From assembly GCA_025359785.1 (NCBI GenBank), contig JANYET010000005.1:1-64000 (forward strand): DNA of 64,000 nt, given 5' to 3'. The stretch is from Alphaproteobacteria bacterium. GTDB lineage: Bacteria; Pseudomonadota; Alphaproteobacteria; Caulobacterales; Caulobacteraceae. Shown piece after piece: positions 17,402 through 26,415 of the stretch (positions are counted from its first letter, which is position 1; the number at the start of each line of letters is the position of its first letter). A model generated the notes under the pieces. The model had not been told where the DNA came from, searched no databases, and saw nothing but the letters and a program-made list of their open reading frames with translations. The position numbers and the translations under genes are program-made.

Positions 17402-18598
17402 ATGAAACGCGCCGCCATCGTCTCTCCTATCCGCACCGGTGTGGGCAAATATCTGGGGGCGCTGTCGGACATGACCGCCGGCGACCTGGGCGCGGTGGTG
17501 CTGCGGGCGCTGGTGGAGCGGACCGGGATCGATCCGGGCAAGATCGACGACGTGATCTTCGCCCAGGGGTACGCCTCGGGCGAGGCGCCTTGCATCGCGC
17601 GCTGGTCGGCGCTGGCGGCGGGCCTGCCGATCGAGGTGCCGGGCTACCAGCTCGACCGCCGCTGCGGCTCGGGCCTGCAGGCCGTGGTCGACGCGGCCAT
17701 GATGGTGCAGACCGGTGTCGCCGACGTGGTGGTGGCCGGCGGCGTCGAGAGCATGAGCAACGTCGAATACTACACCAACGACATGCGCAAAGGCGCCCGG
17801 ATGGGCTCGGTCACCCTGCACGACCGCCTGGCGCGCGGCCGGGTGATGAGCCAGCCCATCGAGCGCTTTGGCGTGATCAGCGGCATGATCGAGACCGCCG
17901 ACAACCTGGCCCGCGACTACCAGATCAGCCGCGAAGACGCCGACGCCTACGCCGCCGAGAGCCACAGGCGCGCCGCGGCGGCCTGGGCCGACGGCAAGTT
18001 CGACGACGAGGTGGTGCCGGTCTCGGTTCCGCAGAAGAAGGGCGACCCGATCGTCTTCCGCATGGACGAAGGCGTCCGCGCCGACGCCACCGCCGAGAGC
18101 CTCGGCAAGCTGCGCCCTCTCGAGAAAGACGGGATCGTCACCGCCGGCAACGCCAGTCAACAGAACGATGCCGCCGCCGCCTGCCTGGTGGTGTCGGAGG
18201 ACAAGCTCGCCGAGTTGAACCTCGATCCGATGGGCTGGTTCGTCAGCTGGGCCGCGGCCGGCTGCGAGCCCTCGCGGATGGGCATCGGCCCGGTGCCGGC
18301 GGTGGCGCGGCTGTTCGAACGCACCGGCATGAGCTGGGACGACATCGACCTGGTCGAGCTCAACGAGGCCTTCGCGCCGCAGGTGCTTGCCGTGCTGAAA
18401 GGCTGGGGCTGGGACGACCGCGACCGGCTGAACGTCAACGGATCCGGTATCAGCCTGGGCCACCCGATCGGGGCGACCGGCGGGCGGATCCTCGCCAACC
18501 TGCTGCGCGAGCTGCAGCGGCGTGACGGCAAGTACGGCCTTGAAACCATGTGCATCGGCGGCGGCCAGGGCATCGCCGCCATCTTCGAGCGGGCGTAG
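17402..18598 (+). CDS. Acetyl-CoA C-acetyltransferase (thiolase)
   Basis: 398 residues with all thiolase active-site elements: nucleophilic Cys88 in [19 protein letters not shown] near residue 355 with the catalytic His, and CIGGGQG near the C-terminus with the second Cys. It either cleaves 3-ketoacyl-CoA or condenses acetyl-CoA. It is first in an operon with an acyl-CoA dehydrogenase two bases downstream, which favours a degradative role. AAGGAG precedes the ATG. Confidence 0.95.
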   Translation: MKRAAIVSPIRTGVGKYLGALSDMTAGDLGAVVLRALVERTGIDPGKIDDVIFAQGYASGEAPCIARWSALAAGLPIEVPGYQLDRRCGSGLQAVVDAAMMVQTGVADVVVAGGVESMSNVEYYTNDMRKGARMGSVTLHDRLARGRVMSQPIERFGVISGMIETADNLARDYQISREDADAYAAESHRRAAAAWADGKFDDEVVPVSVPQKKGDPIVFRMDEGVRADATAESLGKLRPLEKDGIVTAGNASQQNDAAAACLVVSEDKLAELNLDPMGWFVSWAAAGCEPSRMGIGPVPAVARLFERTGMSWDDIDLVELNEAFAPQVLAVLKGWGWDDRDRLNVNGSGISLGHPIGATGGRILANLLRELQRRDGKYGLETMCIGGGQGIAAIFERA

Positions 18599-18600
18599 TC

Positions 18601-19749
18601 ATGGCTCTGGATCTCGAAACCCGCGAACAGCTGATCGATACCGTCCGCCGGTTCGTGGCCGAGCGGCTGCGGCCGCTGGAAGCCAAGGTCGCCGACGACG
18701 ATGCGATGCCGCAGGACGTCCTCGACGAGATGAAGGCGCTGGGCCTCTACGGCCTGTCGATCCCGGAAGAATACGGCGGGCTGGACCTGTCGATGGAGGA
18801 CGAGTGCCTGGTGGCCGTGGAGCTGGGCCGGACCAGCCCCGCCTTCCGCTCGGCCTTCGGCACCAACGTCGGCATCGGCTCCCAGGGCCTGGTGATGTTC
18901 GGCACGGACGCCCAGAAGCAGAAGTACCTGCCCGGCATCGCGTCCGGCGAGATCATCACCTCCTTCGCGCTCACCGAGCCGGAGGCGGGGTCCGACAGCG
19001 CCAATGTCCAGACCCGCGCGATCCTCGACGGCGACGCCTACGTCCTGAACGGCACCAAGCGCTACATCACCAACGCAAACAAGGCCGACCTCTTCACGGT
19101 GATGGCCCGCAGCGATCCGGACAAGCCCGGCGCCGGCGGCGTCTCGGCGTTCCTGGTGGAGCGGAATCTGCCGGGCCTGTCGGTCGGCAAGCCGGAGAAG
19201 AAGATGGGCCAGCAGGGGGCCCACATCTGCGACGTGATCTTCGACAACGTCCGGGTGCCGGTGGCAAACCGACTGGGCCGCGAAGGCGAGGGCTTCAAGG
19301 TCGCCATGCAGGTGCTGGACCGTGGCCGGCTGCACATTTCGGCGGTCTGCGTCGGCGTGGCCGAGCGGCTGATCAAGGACTGCGTGGGCTACATGGCCGA
19401 GCGCAAACAGTTCGGCCAGGCGCTGTCCAACTTCCAGTTGCTGCAGGGGATGATCGCCGACAGCAAGACCGAGAGCCTGGCCGCCAAGGCGCTGACTATG
19501 GAGACCGCCCGCAAGCGCGACGCGGGCGAGAGCGTCACCATGGAGGCCGCCGCGGCCAAGTATTTCGCCTCGGAGATGGTCGGCCGCGTCGCCGACCGGG
19601 CGGTGCAGATCTATGGCGGCGCGGGCTATGTCGCCGACCACGGCATCGAGCGCCTCTACCGCGACGTGCGCATCTTCCGCATCTACGAGGGCACCAGCCA
19701 GATTCAGCAGGTGGTCATCGCCCGCGAAACCCTGAAGCGGGGCGGCTGA
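18601..19749 (+). CDS. Acyl-CoA dehydrogenase
   Basis: 382 residues. The three-part ACAD fold is visible: a helical N-terminus, FALTEPEAGSDSANVQT (the FAD and substrate loop), and the C-terminal YGGAGYVADHGIERLYRD and RIYEGTSQIQ, whose Glu is the usual catalytic base. It forms the alpha,beta double bond of an acyl-CoA and passes electrons to ETF. The ATG at 18601 follows the thiolase stop by two bases; an upstream in-frame ATG would run into the thiolase. Chain specificity is not readable. Confidence 0.95.
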   Translation: MALDLETREQLIDTVRRFVAERLRPLEAKVADDDAMPQDVLDEMKALGLYGLSIPEEYGGLDLSMEDECLVAVELGRTSPAFRSAFGTNVGIGSQGLVMFGTDAQKQKYLPGIASGEIITSFALTEPEAGSDSANVQTRAILDGDAYVLNGTKRYITNANKADLFTVMARSDPDKPGAGGVSAFLVERNLPGLSVGKPEKKMGQQGAHICDVIFDNVRVPVANRLGREGEGFKVAMQVLDRGRLHISAVCVGVAERLIKDCVGYMAERKQFGQALSNFQLLQGMIADSKTESLAAKALTMETARKRDAGESVTMEAAAAKYFASEMVGRVADRAVQIYGGAGYVADHGIERLYRDVRIFRIYEGTSQIQQVVIARETLKRGG

Positions 19750-20051
19750 TGTCGCTTGAAATCGAAACGGCCATCTTCGACCTGCTGGGCGCCAAGATCG
19801 CGCCGGGCAAGTCGGTCTCGCCGGAAGAGGTGGCCCGCGCCGTCGATCCGGAGGGTTGGCGGCGACTGCTGGGCCATGTGCGGGCCATCGCGCGCGGCCT
19901 CGCCCGCCAGGGCAAACTGGTGATCCTGCGCCACAACAAGCCGGCCGACCCTGGCGTCTTCAAGGGCGTCTATCGCATCCGGCTGCCGATGCCCGGAGAT
20001 CCGGCGCAGCCCGCCGCCGAACCACGCCAGGAAGAGGAAGACGCGTCATGA
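19749..20051 (+). CDS. DUF3253 small winged-helix-like protein
   Basis: 100 residues. The opening IETAIFDLLGAKIAPGKSVSPEEVARAV and the later LVILRHNKP plus GVYRIRL fit DUF3253, a short family of unknown function whose predicted fold is helix-turn-helix-like. The ATG overlaps the TGA of the acyl-CoA dehydrogenase, and its own TGA overlaps the ATG of the GST, so it is coupled on both sides. The C-terminal 15 residues are acidic and Pro-rich. Whether it binds DNA or simply accompanies the enzymes is unknown. Confidence 0.85.
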   Translation: MSLEIETAIFDLLGAKIAPGKSVSPEEVARAVDPEGWRRLLGHVRAIARGLARQGKLVILRHNKPADPGVFKGVYRIRLPMPGDPAQPAAEPRQEEEDAS

Positions 20052-20686
20052 TCATCTACGGGTCCACCCTGTCGCCCTACGTCCGCAAGACCGTGGTCTT
20101 CGCGACCGAAAAGGGGCTCGACTTCGAACTGATCATGGCCGGCGCCCAGGGCGGCCCGCCGGAATTCAAGGAGGCCAGCCCCTTCGGCAAGATGCCGGGC
20201 TTCAAGGATGGCGATTTCCTGATCTCCGACTCCACCGCGATCATCACCTATCTCGACACCATCCAGCCCGAGCCGAACCTGGTCCCCACCGAGGCCAAGG
20301 CCCGGGCGCGGACGATCTGGTACGAGGAGTTCGGCGACACCATCGTGGCGGCCTGCGGCGGAAAGATCTTCTTCAACCGCGTGGTCTCGCCCAAGTTCTT
20401 CGGCCGGCCCGGCGACCTCGCCGCCGCGGACGAGGCGCAGAACACCGAATTCCCCAAGCTGATGGACTACCTGGAAAAGGTGCTGCCGGCCTCCGGCTAC
20501 CTGGTCGAGGACCGCTTCACCCTGGCCGATATCGCGGTGGTCAGCCCGTTGGTGACCATGAGCCTGGCCGATTGCAGCGTAAACGACGGCAGCCACCCGA
20601 AGTCGGCGGCCTATGTCGCCAAGATCAGCGGCCGCCCTGCTTTCGCCAAGCTGATCGCCCAGGAAAAGGCCCAGCTCGCCGCTTGA
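20048..20686 (+). CDS. Glutathione S-transferase family protein
   Basis: 212 residues with a thioredoxin-like N-terminal half (IYGSTLSPYVRKTVVFATEK, then FGKMPGFKDGDFLISDSTAI with the cis-Pro and Asp-Ser glutathione contacts) and a helical C-terminal half with FTLADIAVV. It is the last gene of the thiolase operon, coupled to DUF3253 by an ATGA overlap. It may detoxify or isomerise an intermediate of the pathway; that is inference from position. Confidence 0.92.
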   Translation: MIIYGSTLSPYVRKTVVFATEKGLDFELIMAGAQGGPPEFKEASPFGKMPGFKDGDFLISDSTAIITYLDTIQPEPNLVPTEAKARARTIWYEEFGDTIVAACGGKIFFNRVVSPKFFGRPGDLAAADEAQNTEFPKLMDYLEKVLPASGYLVEDRFTLADIAVVSPLVTMSLADCSVNDGSHPKSAAYVAKISGRPAFAKLIAQEKAQLAA

Positions 20687-20744
20687 TGGGCGGACGATCC
20701 GCCGCGCTGCCGGCGGGTCGGACCCGCGCTAAGATCGAGGTCCG

Positions 20745-21767
20745 ATGACGCGCCGCCTGGCTCTCCTGTTCGCTGCCCTGATGCTGGCCGGCTGCACGCC
20801 GCTGATGGTGCAGCAGGCCGGCATGCCGCCGCTCGGCTTCAGCGGTCCACGGATCGAGGCCAGCACGATCGTCAGCTTCGACGGCGCCAAACTCGGGCTT
20901 TCGGAATGGGACGCCACCGCTGGCGATCCCTGGGCGGTGATCGTCGGCGTCCACGGGATGAACGACTACGCCAACGCTTTCCACATGGCCGCGCCGTGGT
21001 GGGCCGAGCAGGGCGTGACAACGCTGGCCTACGACCAGCGCGGCTTTGGCCGCTCGCCGGGACGCGGTGTCTGGGCCGGCGACGACCTGATGACCGAGGA
21101 CCTGCGCACGGTCACCGCGCTGGTCCGGCAGAAGTATCCGAACGCCCTGGTGGTGGTGGCCGGCGAGAGCCTGGGCGGCGCGGTGGCCGCGGAGGCCTTC
21201 GCGTCCGACCGCCCGCCGAGCGCCGATCGGCTGGTGCTGCTGTCGCCCGCCGTCTGGGGGTGGCGCGCCCAGCCTCTGCCCAACAAGACGATGCTGTGGT
21301 TCGCGGCCAATTTCACCGGCGGCAAGGTCTATGAGCCGCCGCGCTGGCTGACCTCGCGGGTCAGCCCGACCGACAACCGCGACGAACTGGTCGCCATGGG
21401 CCGTGACCCGCTGATGATCTGGGGCGCGCGCTCTGACACCCTCTATGGGCTGGTGAGCACCATGGACAAGGCGGCCGACGATGTCGGCAAGGCCAAGCCG
21501 CCGACCCTCTACCTCTACGGCGCCCACGACCAGATCATCCCCAAGGCCGCCGCGTTCAAGGCCGCCGCCCAGCTCAAGCCCACCGACCGCTCGGTCTACT
21601 ACGCCAAGGGCTGGCACCTGATGACCCGCGACCGCCAGGGGCCGATGGTCTGGCGCGACATCCTGGCCTTCATCCGCGATCCGGCCGCGCCACTGCCCTC
21701 CGGCGCCCCGAAAATCCCCAGCGCGCCGGCGGCCAGCGATCCGATGCCAGCGGCCGGCGGCGCCTGA
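20745..21767 (+). CDS. Alpha/beta-hydrolase lipoprotein, monoacylglycerol-lipase-like
   Basis: 340 residues. MTRRLALLFAALMLAGC is a lipoprotein signal with lipobox LAGC. The hydrolase core has the nucleophile elbow VVAGESLGGAVA, an acid in LYGAHDQIIP and the His in KGWHLMTRD; VHGMNDYANAF is the oxyanion strand, as in monoacylglycerol lipase and lysophospholipase homologues. It is therefore an envelope-anchored serine hydrolase acting on a lipid ester. The last 30 residues are Pro/Ala-rich. Confidence 0.88.
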   Translation: MTRRLALLFAALMLAGCTPLMVQQAGMPPLGFSGPRIEASTIVSFDGAKLGLSEWDATAGDPWAVIVGVHGMNDYANAFHMAAPWWAEQGVTTLAYDQRGFGRSPGRGVWAGDDLMTEDLRTVTALVRQKYPNALVVVAGESLGGAVAAEAFASDRPPSADRLVLLSPAVWGWRAQPLPNKTMLWFAANFTGGKVYEPPRWLTSRVSPTDNRDELVAMGRDPLMIWGARSDTLYGLVSTMDKAADDVGKAKPPTLYLYGAHDQIIPKAAAFKAAAQLKPTDRSVYYAKGWHLMTRDRQGPMVWRDILAFIRDPAAPLPSGAPKIPSAPAASDPMPAAGGA

Positions 21768-21843
21768 GCGGGCTTGTCCGGTTGGCCGGTCAGGCGTAGA
21801 CGCAACAAGCAATTCCTTCCCCAGCATCAGCGAAGTCCGCGGC

Positions 21844-22920
21844 ATGACCTTGTTCGATTCTCCCGCCTTTGAGGGCCACGAAGGCGTCCACTCGTTCTTT
21901 GACGAAAAATCCGGCCTGAAATGCATCATCGCCGTGCATTCCACGGCCCGCGGGCCCGCCGCCGGCGGCTGCCGCATGTGGCCGTTCCCGACCGCCGCCG
22001 CGGCCCTGGACGATGCGCTGCGCCTGTCGCGCGCCATGTCCTACAAGAACGCCATGGCCGACCTGGAGTTGGGCGGCGGCAAGGCCGTGATCATCGGCGA
22101 CAGCCGCACCCAGAAAACCCCGGCGCTGTTCGAAGCCTTCGGCCGGGCGGTCGAGGATGTGGGCGGCAAATACTGGACGGCCGAGGATGTCGGGGTCTCA
22201 CCCGCCGACCTGATGCACGCCCGCAAATCGACCCGCTATGTCGCCGGCCTCACCGGCCATGCGGCCGCCTCGGGCGACCCGAGCCCGGTGACCGCCGAGG
22301 GCATTTTCCGGGGCATCGTGCTGGGCGTCCGCCGAGCGCTCGACCGCGACCTGGACGGCGTCACCGTGGCGATCCAGGGCGTCGGTCATGTGGGCGCCTA
22401 TCTGGCCGAGAAGCTGCACGCCGCCGGCGCCAAGCTGATCATCACCGACGTCAACGACGAGGCGCTGCGCCAGGTCGCCGAAGCCACCGGCGCCAAGGTC
22501 GTGGCTCCCAACCTGATCTTCGACGCCCAGGCCGACGTCTTCGCGCCTTGCGCCCTGGGCGGCGCAGTCAACGCCGACACTTTGCCCAGGATCAAGGCCA
22601 AGGTGATCGCCGGCGGCGCCAACAACCAGCTCGCCGATCCCGAGATCGGCCGCGCGCTTTACGAGCGCGGCACGCTCTACCTGCCCGACTACGTGCTGAA
22701 CGGCGGGGGCATCATCAATGTGGCCGGTGAGATCCGCGCGCTCGACCGCCAGGAAGCCTTCGATCCGGCCTGGGTGGAGATGAAGCTCGCTCGCCTGATG
22801 CAGACCCTGGGCGAAGTCCTCGACCGCTCCAAGGCCGAACGCCGCCCCACCCACGAAGTCGCCAACGAAATGGCCAAGGCGAGGATCAGCCAGGCGGCGG
22901 AGCAGAGGGCAGCGGCTTAG
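21844..22920 (+). CDS. Leu/Glu/Phe/Val dehydrogenase family amino-acid dehydrogenase
   Basis: 358 residues. The substrate domain shows GGCRMWPFP and SYKNAMADLELGGGKAVI with the catalytic Lys. The NAD domain begins VAIQGVGHVGAYLAEKL and has ITDVND, whose Asp favours NAD. Length and motifs match leucine dehydrogenase-like enzymes, which oxidatively deaminate branched-chain amino acids to 2-keto acids. The ATG is about 75 bases after the hydrolase stop; probably its own transcription unit. Confidence 0.93.
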   Translation: MTLFDSPAFEGHEGVHSFFDEKSGLKCIIAVHSTARGPAAGGCRMWPFPTAAAALDDALRLSRAMSYKNAMADLELGGGKAVIIGDSRTQKTPALFEAFGRAVEDVGGKYWTAEDVGVSPADLMHARKSTRYVAGLTGHAAASGDPSPVTAEGIFRGIVLGVRRALDRDLDGVTVAIQGVGHVGAYLAEKLHAAGAKLIITDVNDEALRQVAEATGAKVVAPNLIFDAQADVFAPCALGGAVNADTLPRIKAKVIAGGANNQLADPEIGRALYERGTLYLPDYVLNGGGIINVAGEIRALDRQEAFDPAWVEMKLARLMQTLGEVLDRSKAERRPTHEVANEMAKARISQAAEQRAAA

Positions 22921-23165
22921 GTCATGTTCCCCTGAGGCGCTCGTGGCTCAGGCGGCGCGTGCGTAGGAATGGGCGCCGCGCGGTTGGCGAGGGGACCTTG
23001 GGCGCTGCCCGACAACCATGCGGTGGCCTTGCCTTCAGCGCTGGTGGTGGTCCCCGCCCGACCTGAACCTCGCCGCTCCGGCTAAGGGGTCGAAAGCCGC
23101 AATCCAATCCAGCCGCCTTAAGCGGACTTGGCGCGCGTCGGGCGGGCTAGATTGCTGCCCAGCTC

Positions 23166-23972
23166 CTAACGACCAACGAGGTGTTGGGACACAAGCGCTT
23201 CCTGTTCAGGGCTATGGAGTTGGCTCTGCAACGCTTCGATGGCGCGCAAGTCTGGCTCCGCCACGCAGGCGCCATAACTCGCCCTGGCCTCTTTCAGAAT
23301 TGAATTGCGGACCTGTGGAGGCAATTCCAAGCCGCTCGCCTTCATATTGAAGATTTGCTGCGCGACATCGCGGGAAATTTGCAGGTTTCGACTTTCGAGA
23401 TCGTCAACGATGTCGTTGAGCTCGTCCGTCCGCGCTTGGGTCCAACGGCCGGCTCTGAACCGCGTGAGTTTTAGGTGCGCGCGCGCTTCCGCCTCAGGGC
23501 GGGTAACCTCGGGCATGCTCTGGATAACCCCGTACGCGTTCGACCATCGATCGATTTCGGCGGCTCCCATGCGGCTCAGAACCCCGGACGACTGAGCCGC
23601 CTTCCAGGCCTGGTCGTCCCAGGACCGATGAGGCGGTTCGTACGATGCCGCCAGCTTGCCGAAGGCCTCGGGCGCAAGCCTGGTGTCGATGGCTTGCCGC
23701 AGGCCATCGAGCTGATCTGAGAGGCACGGTGCAACCGTCAGGCGGGCGTAGGCCTGCGGCCCATCGTCCTCGACGATTTCGGCGCGCATCGCCGCCTGGG
23801 CTTGTCCAACCAGATGTTGGGTATGCAAGGCCTCGACCGCCTGCTCGCCCCCCAAGGCAATCAGGACGCCGATCACGATTGTGCCGACCTCCTTCAGCAG
23901 TTCACGCCAGCCATGCCACGGCGTCGGCTTATGGATTTCCAAAACGCGTCCCCATGGCTCAACCTTGACCAC
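23166..23972 (-). CDS. Membrane-anchored protein of unknown function
   Basis: 268 residues. An N-terminal cytoplasmic HGWRELLKE segment is followed by a TM (VGTIVIGVLIALGGEQAVE) and a helical periplasmic domain of about 220 residues. The HGWRE-LKEVG-TM-E opening recurs in many uncharacterised Caulobacterales proteins. The start is taken as GTG at 23972; no ATG occurs before the TM. GC content looks slightly lower than in neighbours. The 245 bases beyond its end, up to 22920, hold nothing I can identify. Confidence 0.7.
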   Translation of the reverse strand: MVKVEPWGRVLEIHKPTPWHGWRELLKEVGTIVIGVLIALGGEQAVEALHTQHLVGQAQAAMRAEIVEDDGPQAYARLTVAPCLSDQLDGLRQAIDTRLAPEAFGKLAASYEPPHRSWDDQAWKAAQSSGVLSRMGAAEIDRWSNAYGVIQSMPEVTRPEAEARAHLKLTRFRAGRWTQARTDELNDIVDDLESRNLQISRDVAQQIFNMKASGLELPPQVRNSILKEARASYGACVAEPDLRAIEALQSQLHSPEQEALVSQHLVGR

Positions 23973-24066
23973 ACCGTATGCGGACTCTGCCGACGACGGC
24001 TAGCGGCGAACCCCGTCCTTGGCGTGGTGGCCGGTCGCTGACCTCGCCAGCTCCTGAAGACAGGCC

Positions 24067-25386
24067 TCAGCTGGCCGCCATCCGCGCCGTCCGGGGCTCC
24101 TTCACCGCCGCCATCAGCAGCAGCAGGCTCGCGACCAGCACGCCGATCGACAGGCCGAAGACCATGTTGTAGCCGAACAGGTCGGCCATCTGGCCGCCGA
24201 TCAGCGGGGCCAGGGTGGCGGTGATGCTCTCGGCGGTGGCGGAGACGGCGATCCGCATGGGCAGGTCGTCGCGGGCCCCGAATTCCAGGATCATGGTCTG
24301 AGCGGACATGTTGTAGCCCGCCTGTCCGGCGCCCAGGCCGAAGAAAGCCAGGAAGATCGCCCAGGAGGTGTGAACCTCGATCAGCAGGACGGTCGAGGCG
24401 GCCCAGCAGAGCAGCGAGAACAGCAGCACCAGCCGAAAGCCGGTCTTGTCGCCGAGATAACCCCAGACCAGGTTCGACAGCGCGTCGGCGCCGATGAAGG
24501 CGAAGGAAAGCGCGCCCAGGAGCTTGCCGGTCATGTGCACCGAGGAGCCGATGTAGAGGATGTAGAACGGCGTCGCGATCCGGGCCGAACTCGACAACAT
24601 CTGCACCACCAGGAACCAGGCATAGGCGCGGTCCTCGGTGATCAGCCGCGGGAACTCGCGCAGGCGGTCGCGGAACTTGCCCCGGGCGCGTGTGGTCGGT
24701 GGCTCGGGCTCCTTCAGCAGCAGCTGCAGGGCGGTGAGACCGGCCGTGGTCAGGATCACCGCCAGGACGAAGGTCGTCCCATAGCCGTTTCCGAAGATGT
24801 TCGGCCCGATCAGGTAGCGGCCGGCCACGTAGGCCAGGGCCGCGGCGATCAGACTGCCGGTGGCGTTGCGCCAGGCCTGCAGGCGGCCGCGCCGGCTGAT
24901 CGGGATCACCTTGGCCATCAGCAGGCTGAACACCACCCGCTGGGCGCCCATGAAGATGCCGAACATCAGCATGAAGCCGAGGATCGAGGTCACCAGCACG
25001 TTGCCCTTCAGGAACCAGCCGGAGAGCGCGATACCCGCCACCGCCGTCCGCGCCAGGCCGCCCATCCACATCGCGGCGGGCATCACCTTGGTGCGGTGCT
25101 CGATCTTGCTGGCCCCGAAGATCGGCGAGATCACGCCGCCGACCTGCTGCAGCGCCAGGCCTAGCCCGACGATGGAATTGGAGCCGGAGATCATGTGCAG
25201 ATAGGCGGGCAGGAAGGTGGGCGCGTTGACCAGCCGAAAGCCGGTCATCCCCAGCATGCCGTGCAGGTAGTTGCCGAGGTAGTTGCGCTTCAGATTGTCC
25301 CAGACGAACTTCTCGTAGGCCGCCTCACGCGTGGCGAGATCGGGCTCGCCCGCAACCACGGCCGTGGGGTCAATCTTGGCGTCCAA
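24067..25386 (-). CDS. MFS transporter
   Basis: 439 residues with about 12 hydrophobic segments. After a 25-residue cytosolic N-terminus the YLGNYLHGMLGMTGFRLVNA helix opens the first half. RRGRLQAWRNATGSLIAA resembles an MFS loop and start of a new bundle. The central loop (KEPEPPTTRARGKFRDRLREF) is charged, as between N- and C-halves. Related to uncharacterised MFS proteins with no assigned substrate. A single gene with no operon partner. Confidence 0.82.
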   Translation of the reverse strand: MDAKIDPTAVVAGEPDLATREAAYEKFVWDNLKRNYLGNYLHGMLGMTGFRLVNAPTFLPAYLHMISGSNSIVGLGLALQQVGGVISPIFGASKIEHRTKVMPAAMWMGGLARTAVAGIALSGWFLKGNVLVTSILGFMLMFGIFMGAQRVVFSLLMAKVIPISRRGRLQAWRNATGSLIAAALAYVAGRYLIGPNIFGNGYGTTFVLAVILTTAGLTALQLLLKEPEPPTTRARGKFRDRLREFPRLITEDRAYAWFLVVQMLSSSARIATPFYILYIGSSVHMTGKLLGALSFAFIGADALSNLVWGYLGDKTGFRLVLLFSLLCWAASTVLLIEVHTSWAIFLAFFGLGAGQAGYNMSAQTMILEFGARDDLPMRIAVSATAESITATLAPLIGGQMADLFGYNMVFGLSIGVLVASLLLLMAAVKEPRTARMAAS

Positions 25387-25511
25387 ATAACCAACGCCGC
25401 GGATCAGCCGGCCAGGCCGGCGGCGGCGCCTTTCGCTTAAAGGCTTGGGTTCAATGACGCTGGTCTATCAGAGTCCGGCGCGGCGTTGAAAGGCCCCGCG
25501 GACGGGTATGC

Positions 25512-26129
25512 CTAGATGCGGCGGTATTCGACCTTCGATCCGTCGTCGAGCTTGCCGGTCAGCGCCTTCCAGGCGCCGCTGTCGTCGTAGAAGTCGTCGA
25601 TGTCGGTTTCGCCGCGGACCGTGAAGTGGCCGGGTCCGGCCTTGGCGGTGCGGACCTTCAGAATCTTGCCGGTCTGCGGATTGAACACCGGCGGCGAGCC
25701 TGCGAAAATCTGCTGGTCCCAGTGGTTCAGCGGCTGGGTCTCGGGGCTGAGCGTCGTCTTGCCGTAGGTGCAGTCCATGCGCAGCGCGCCGCCGCTGCGC
25801 TCGCAGGTGATCCGCTCCTGCTTGCCGTTGGTGGTGGTCGTGGTCTCCATGGAGGCGAAGGCGCCGTCCTTGCGACGCTCGATCGCGTGGTGGTGATAGC
25901 GGAACACCGGCACCGGCCCGATCTTGACGGTCATGGTGGCGTCGGTGGTGGCGGTCAGCGCGTCGCCCTCGCCGGCGAAGGCCACGTGATGCTCGCCGAT
26001 CTTCGCGCCGTTGCGGAACACCGCGAAGGTCAGGCTGGACGGCGCGGCCAGCACCAGCTTCGGTATCAGCGGCAGGATCAGTCCGGCGGCCAGGACGGCG
26101 CGGCGCGGCAGGGTCATCGGGGGTTCAGT
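25512..26129 (-). CDS. DUF6134-like exported protein
   Basis: 205 residues. The N-terminus MTLPRRAVLAAGLILPLIPK resembles a signal peptide with twin Arg, possibly Tat-type. The mature part is beta-rich: SLTFAVFRNGAKIGEHHVAF near the start and a GKQERITCERSGGALRMDC stretch with two Cys. This resembles the DUF6134 group of exported proteins with a lipocalin-like or outer-membrane-assembly appearance. The ATG at 26129 is chosen because residues upstream in the frame are Arg-rich noise. Function unknown. Confidence 0.75.
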   Translation of the reverse strand, partial: TEPPMTLPRRAVLAAGLILPLIPKLVLAAPSSLTFAVFRNGAKIGEHHVAFAGEGDALTATTDATMTVKIGPVPVFRYHHHAIERRKDGAFASMETTTTTNGKQERITCERSGGALRMDCTYGKTTLSPETQPLNHWDQQIFAGSPPVFNPQTGKILKVRTAKAGPGHFTVRGETDIDDFYDDSGAWKALTGKLDDGSKVEYRRI

Positions 26130-26218
26130 CATCGCGGACCTTTGCTCTGGGCGCTGCTCGGGGCGCGCGACGCGCCGATCTCGCCGAGGATACGAAACCC
26201 GATCGGTTAAGGATGCGC

Positions 26219-26368
26219 TTAATGGCCGGGCCGTGGCTCGAAAGACCGGGGCGGCCGCGTCGGCGGAACGGCCTTCGGGTCGGATTTCTGGCCATGCTGC
26301 GGCGACGGCGCGGACTTGGGAATGCTGAAGTTCGGCCCCGCGTCCTGCTGCTGGAAGCCTTGGGTCAT
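26219..26368 (-). CDS. Small hydrophilic protein, 49 aa
   Basis: 49 residues, MTQGFQQQDAGPNFSI then a Pro/Lys-rich tail ending FEPRPGH, with no membrane segment. An AGGGAG ribosome site lies about eight bases before the ATG, better than expected for a random frame. It sits between the transglutaminase gene and the DUF6134 gene on the same strand. Reality as a gene is plausible but unproven; no family recognised. Confidence 0.5.
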   Translation of the reverse strand: MTQGFQQQDAGPNFSIPKSAPSPQHGQKSDPKAVPPTRPPRSFEPRPGH

Positions 26369-26415
26369 GATCGCGTCTCCCTTTCGATCTTCGCACCCCG
26401 CATTGGAAGTCTGAC

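Noticed and set aside
22921..23165. Possible tRNA or small RNA in the 245-base gap after the amino-acid dehydrogenase
   Set aside because: No cloverleaf, no terminator and no matching repeat could be seen.
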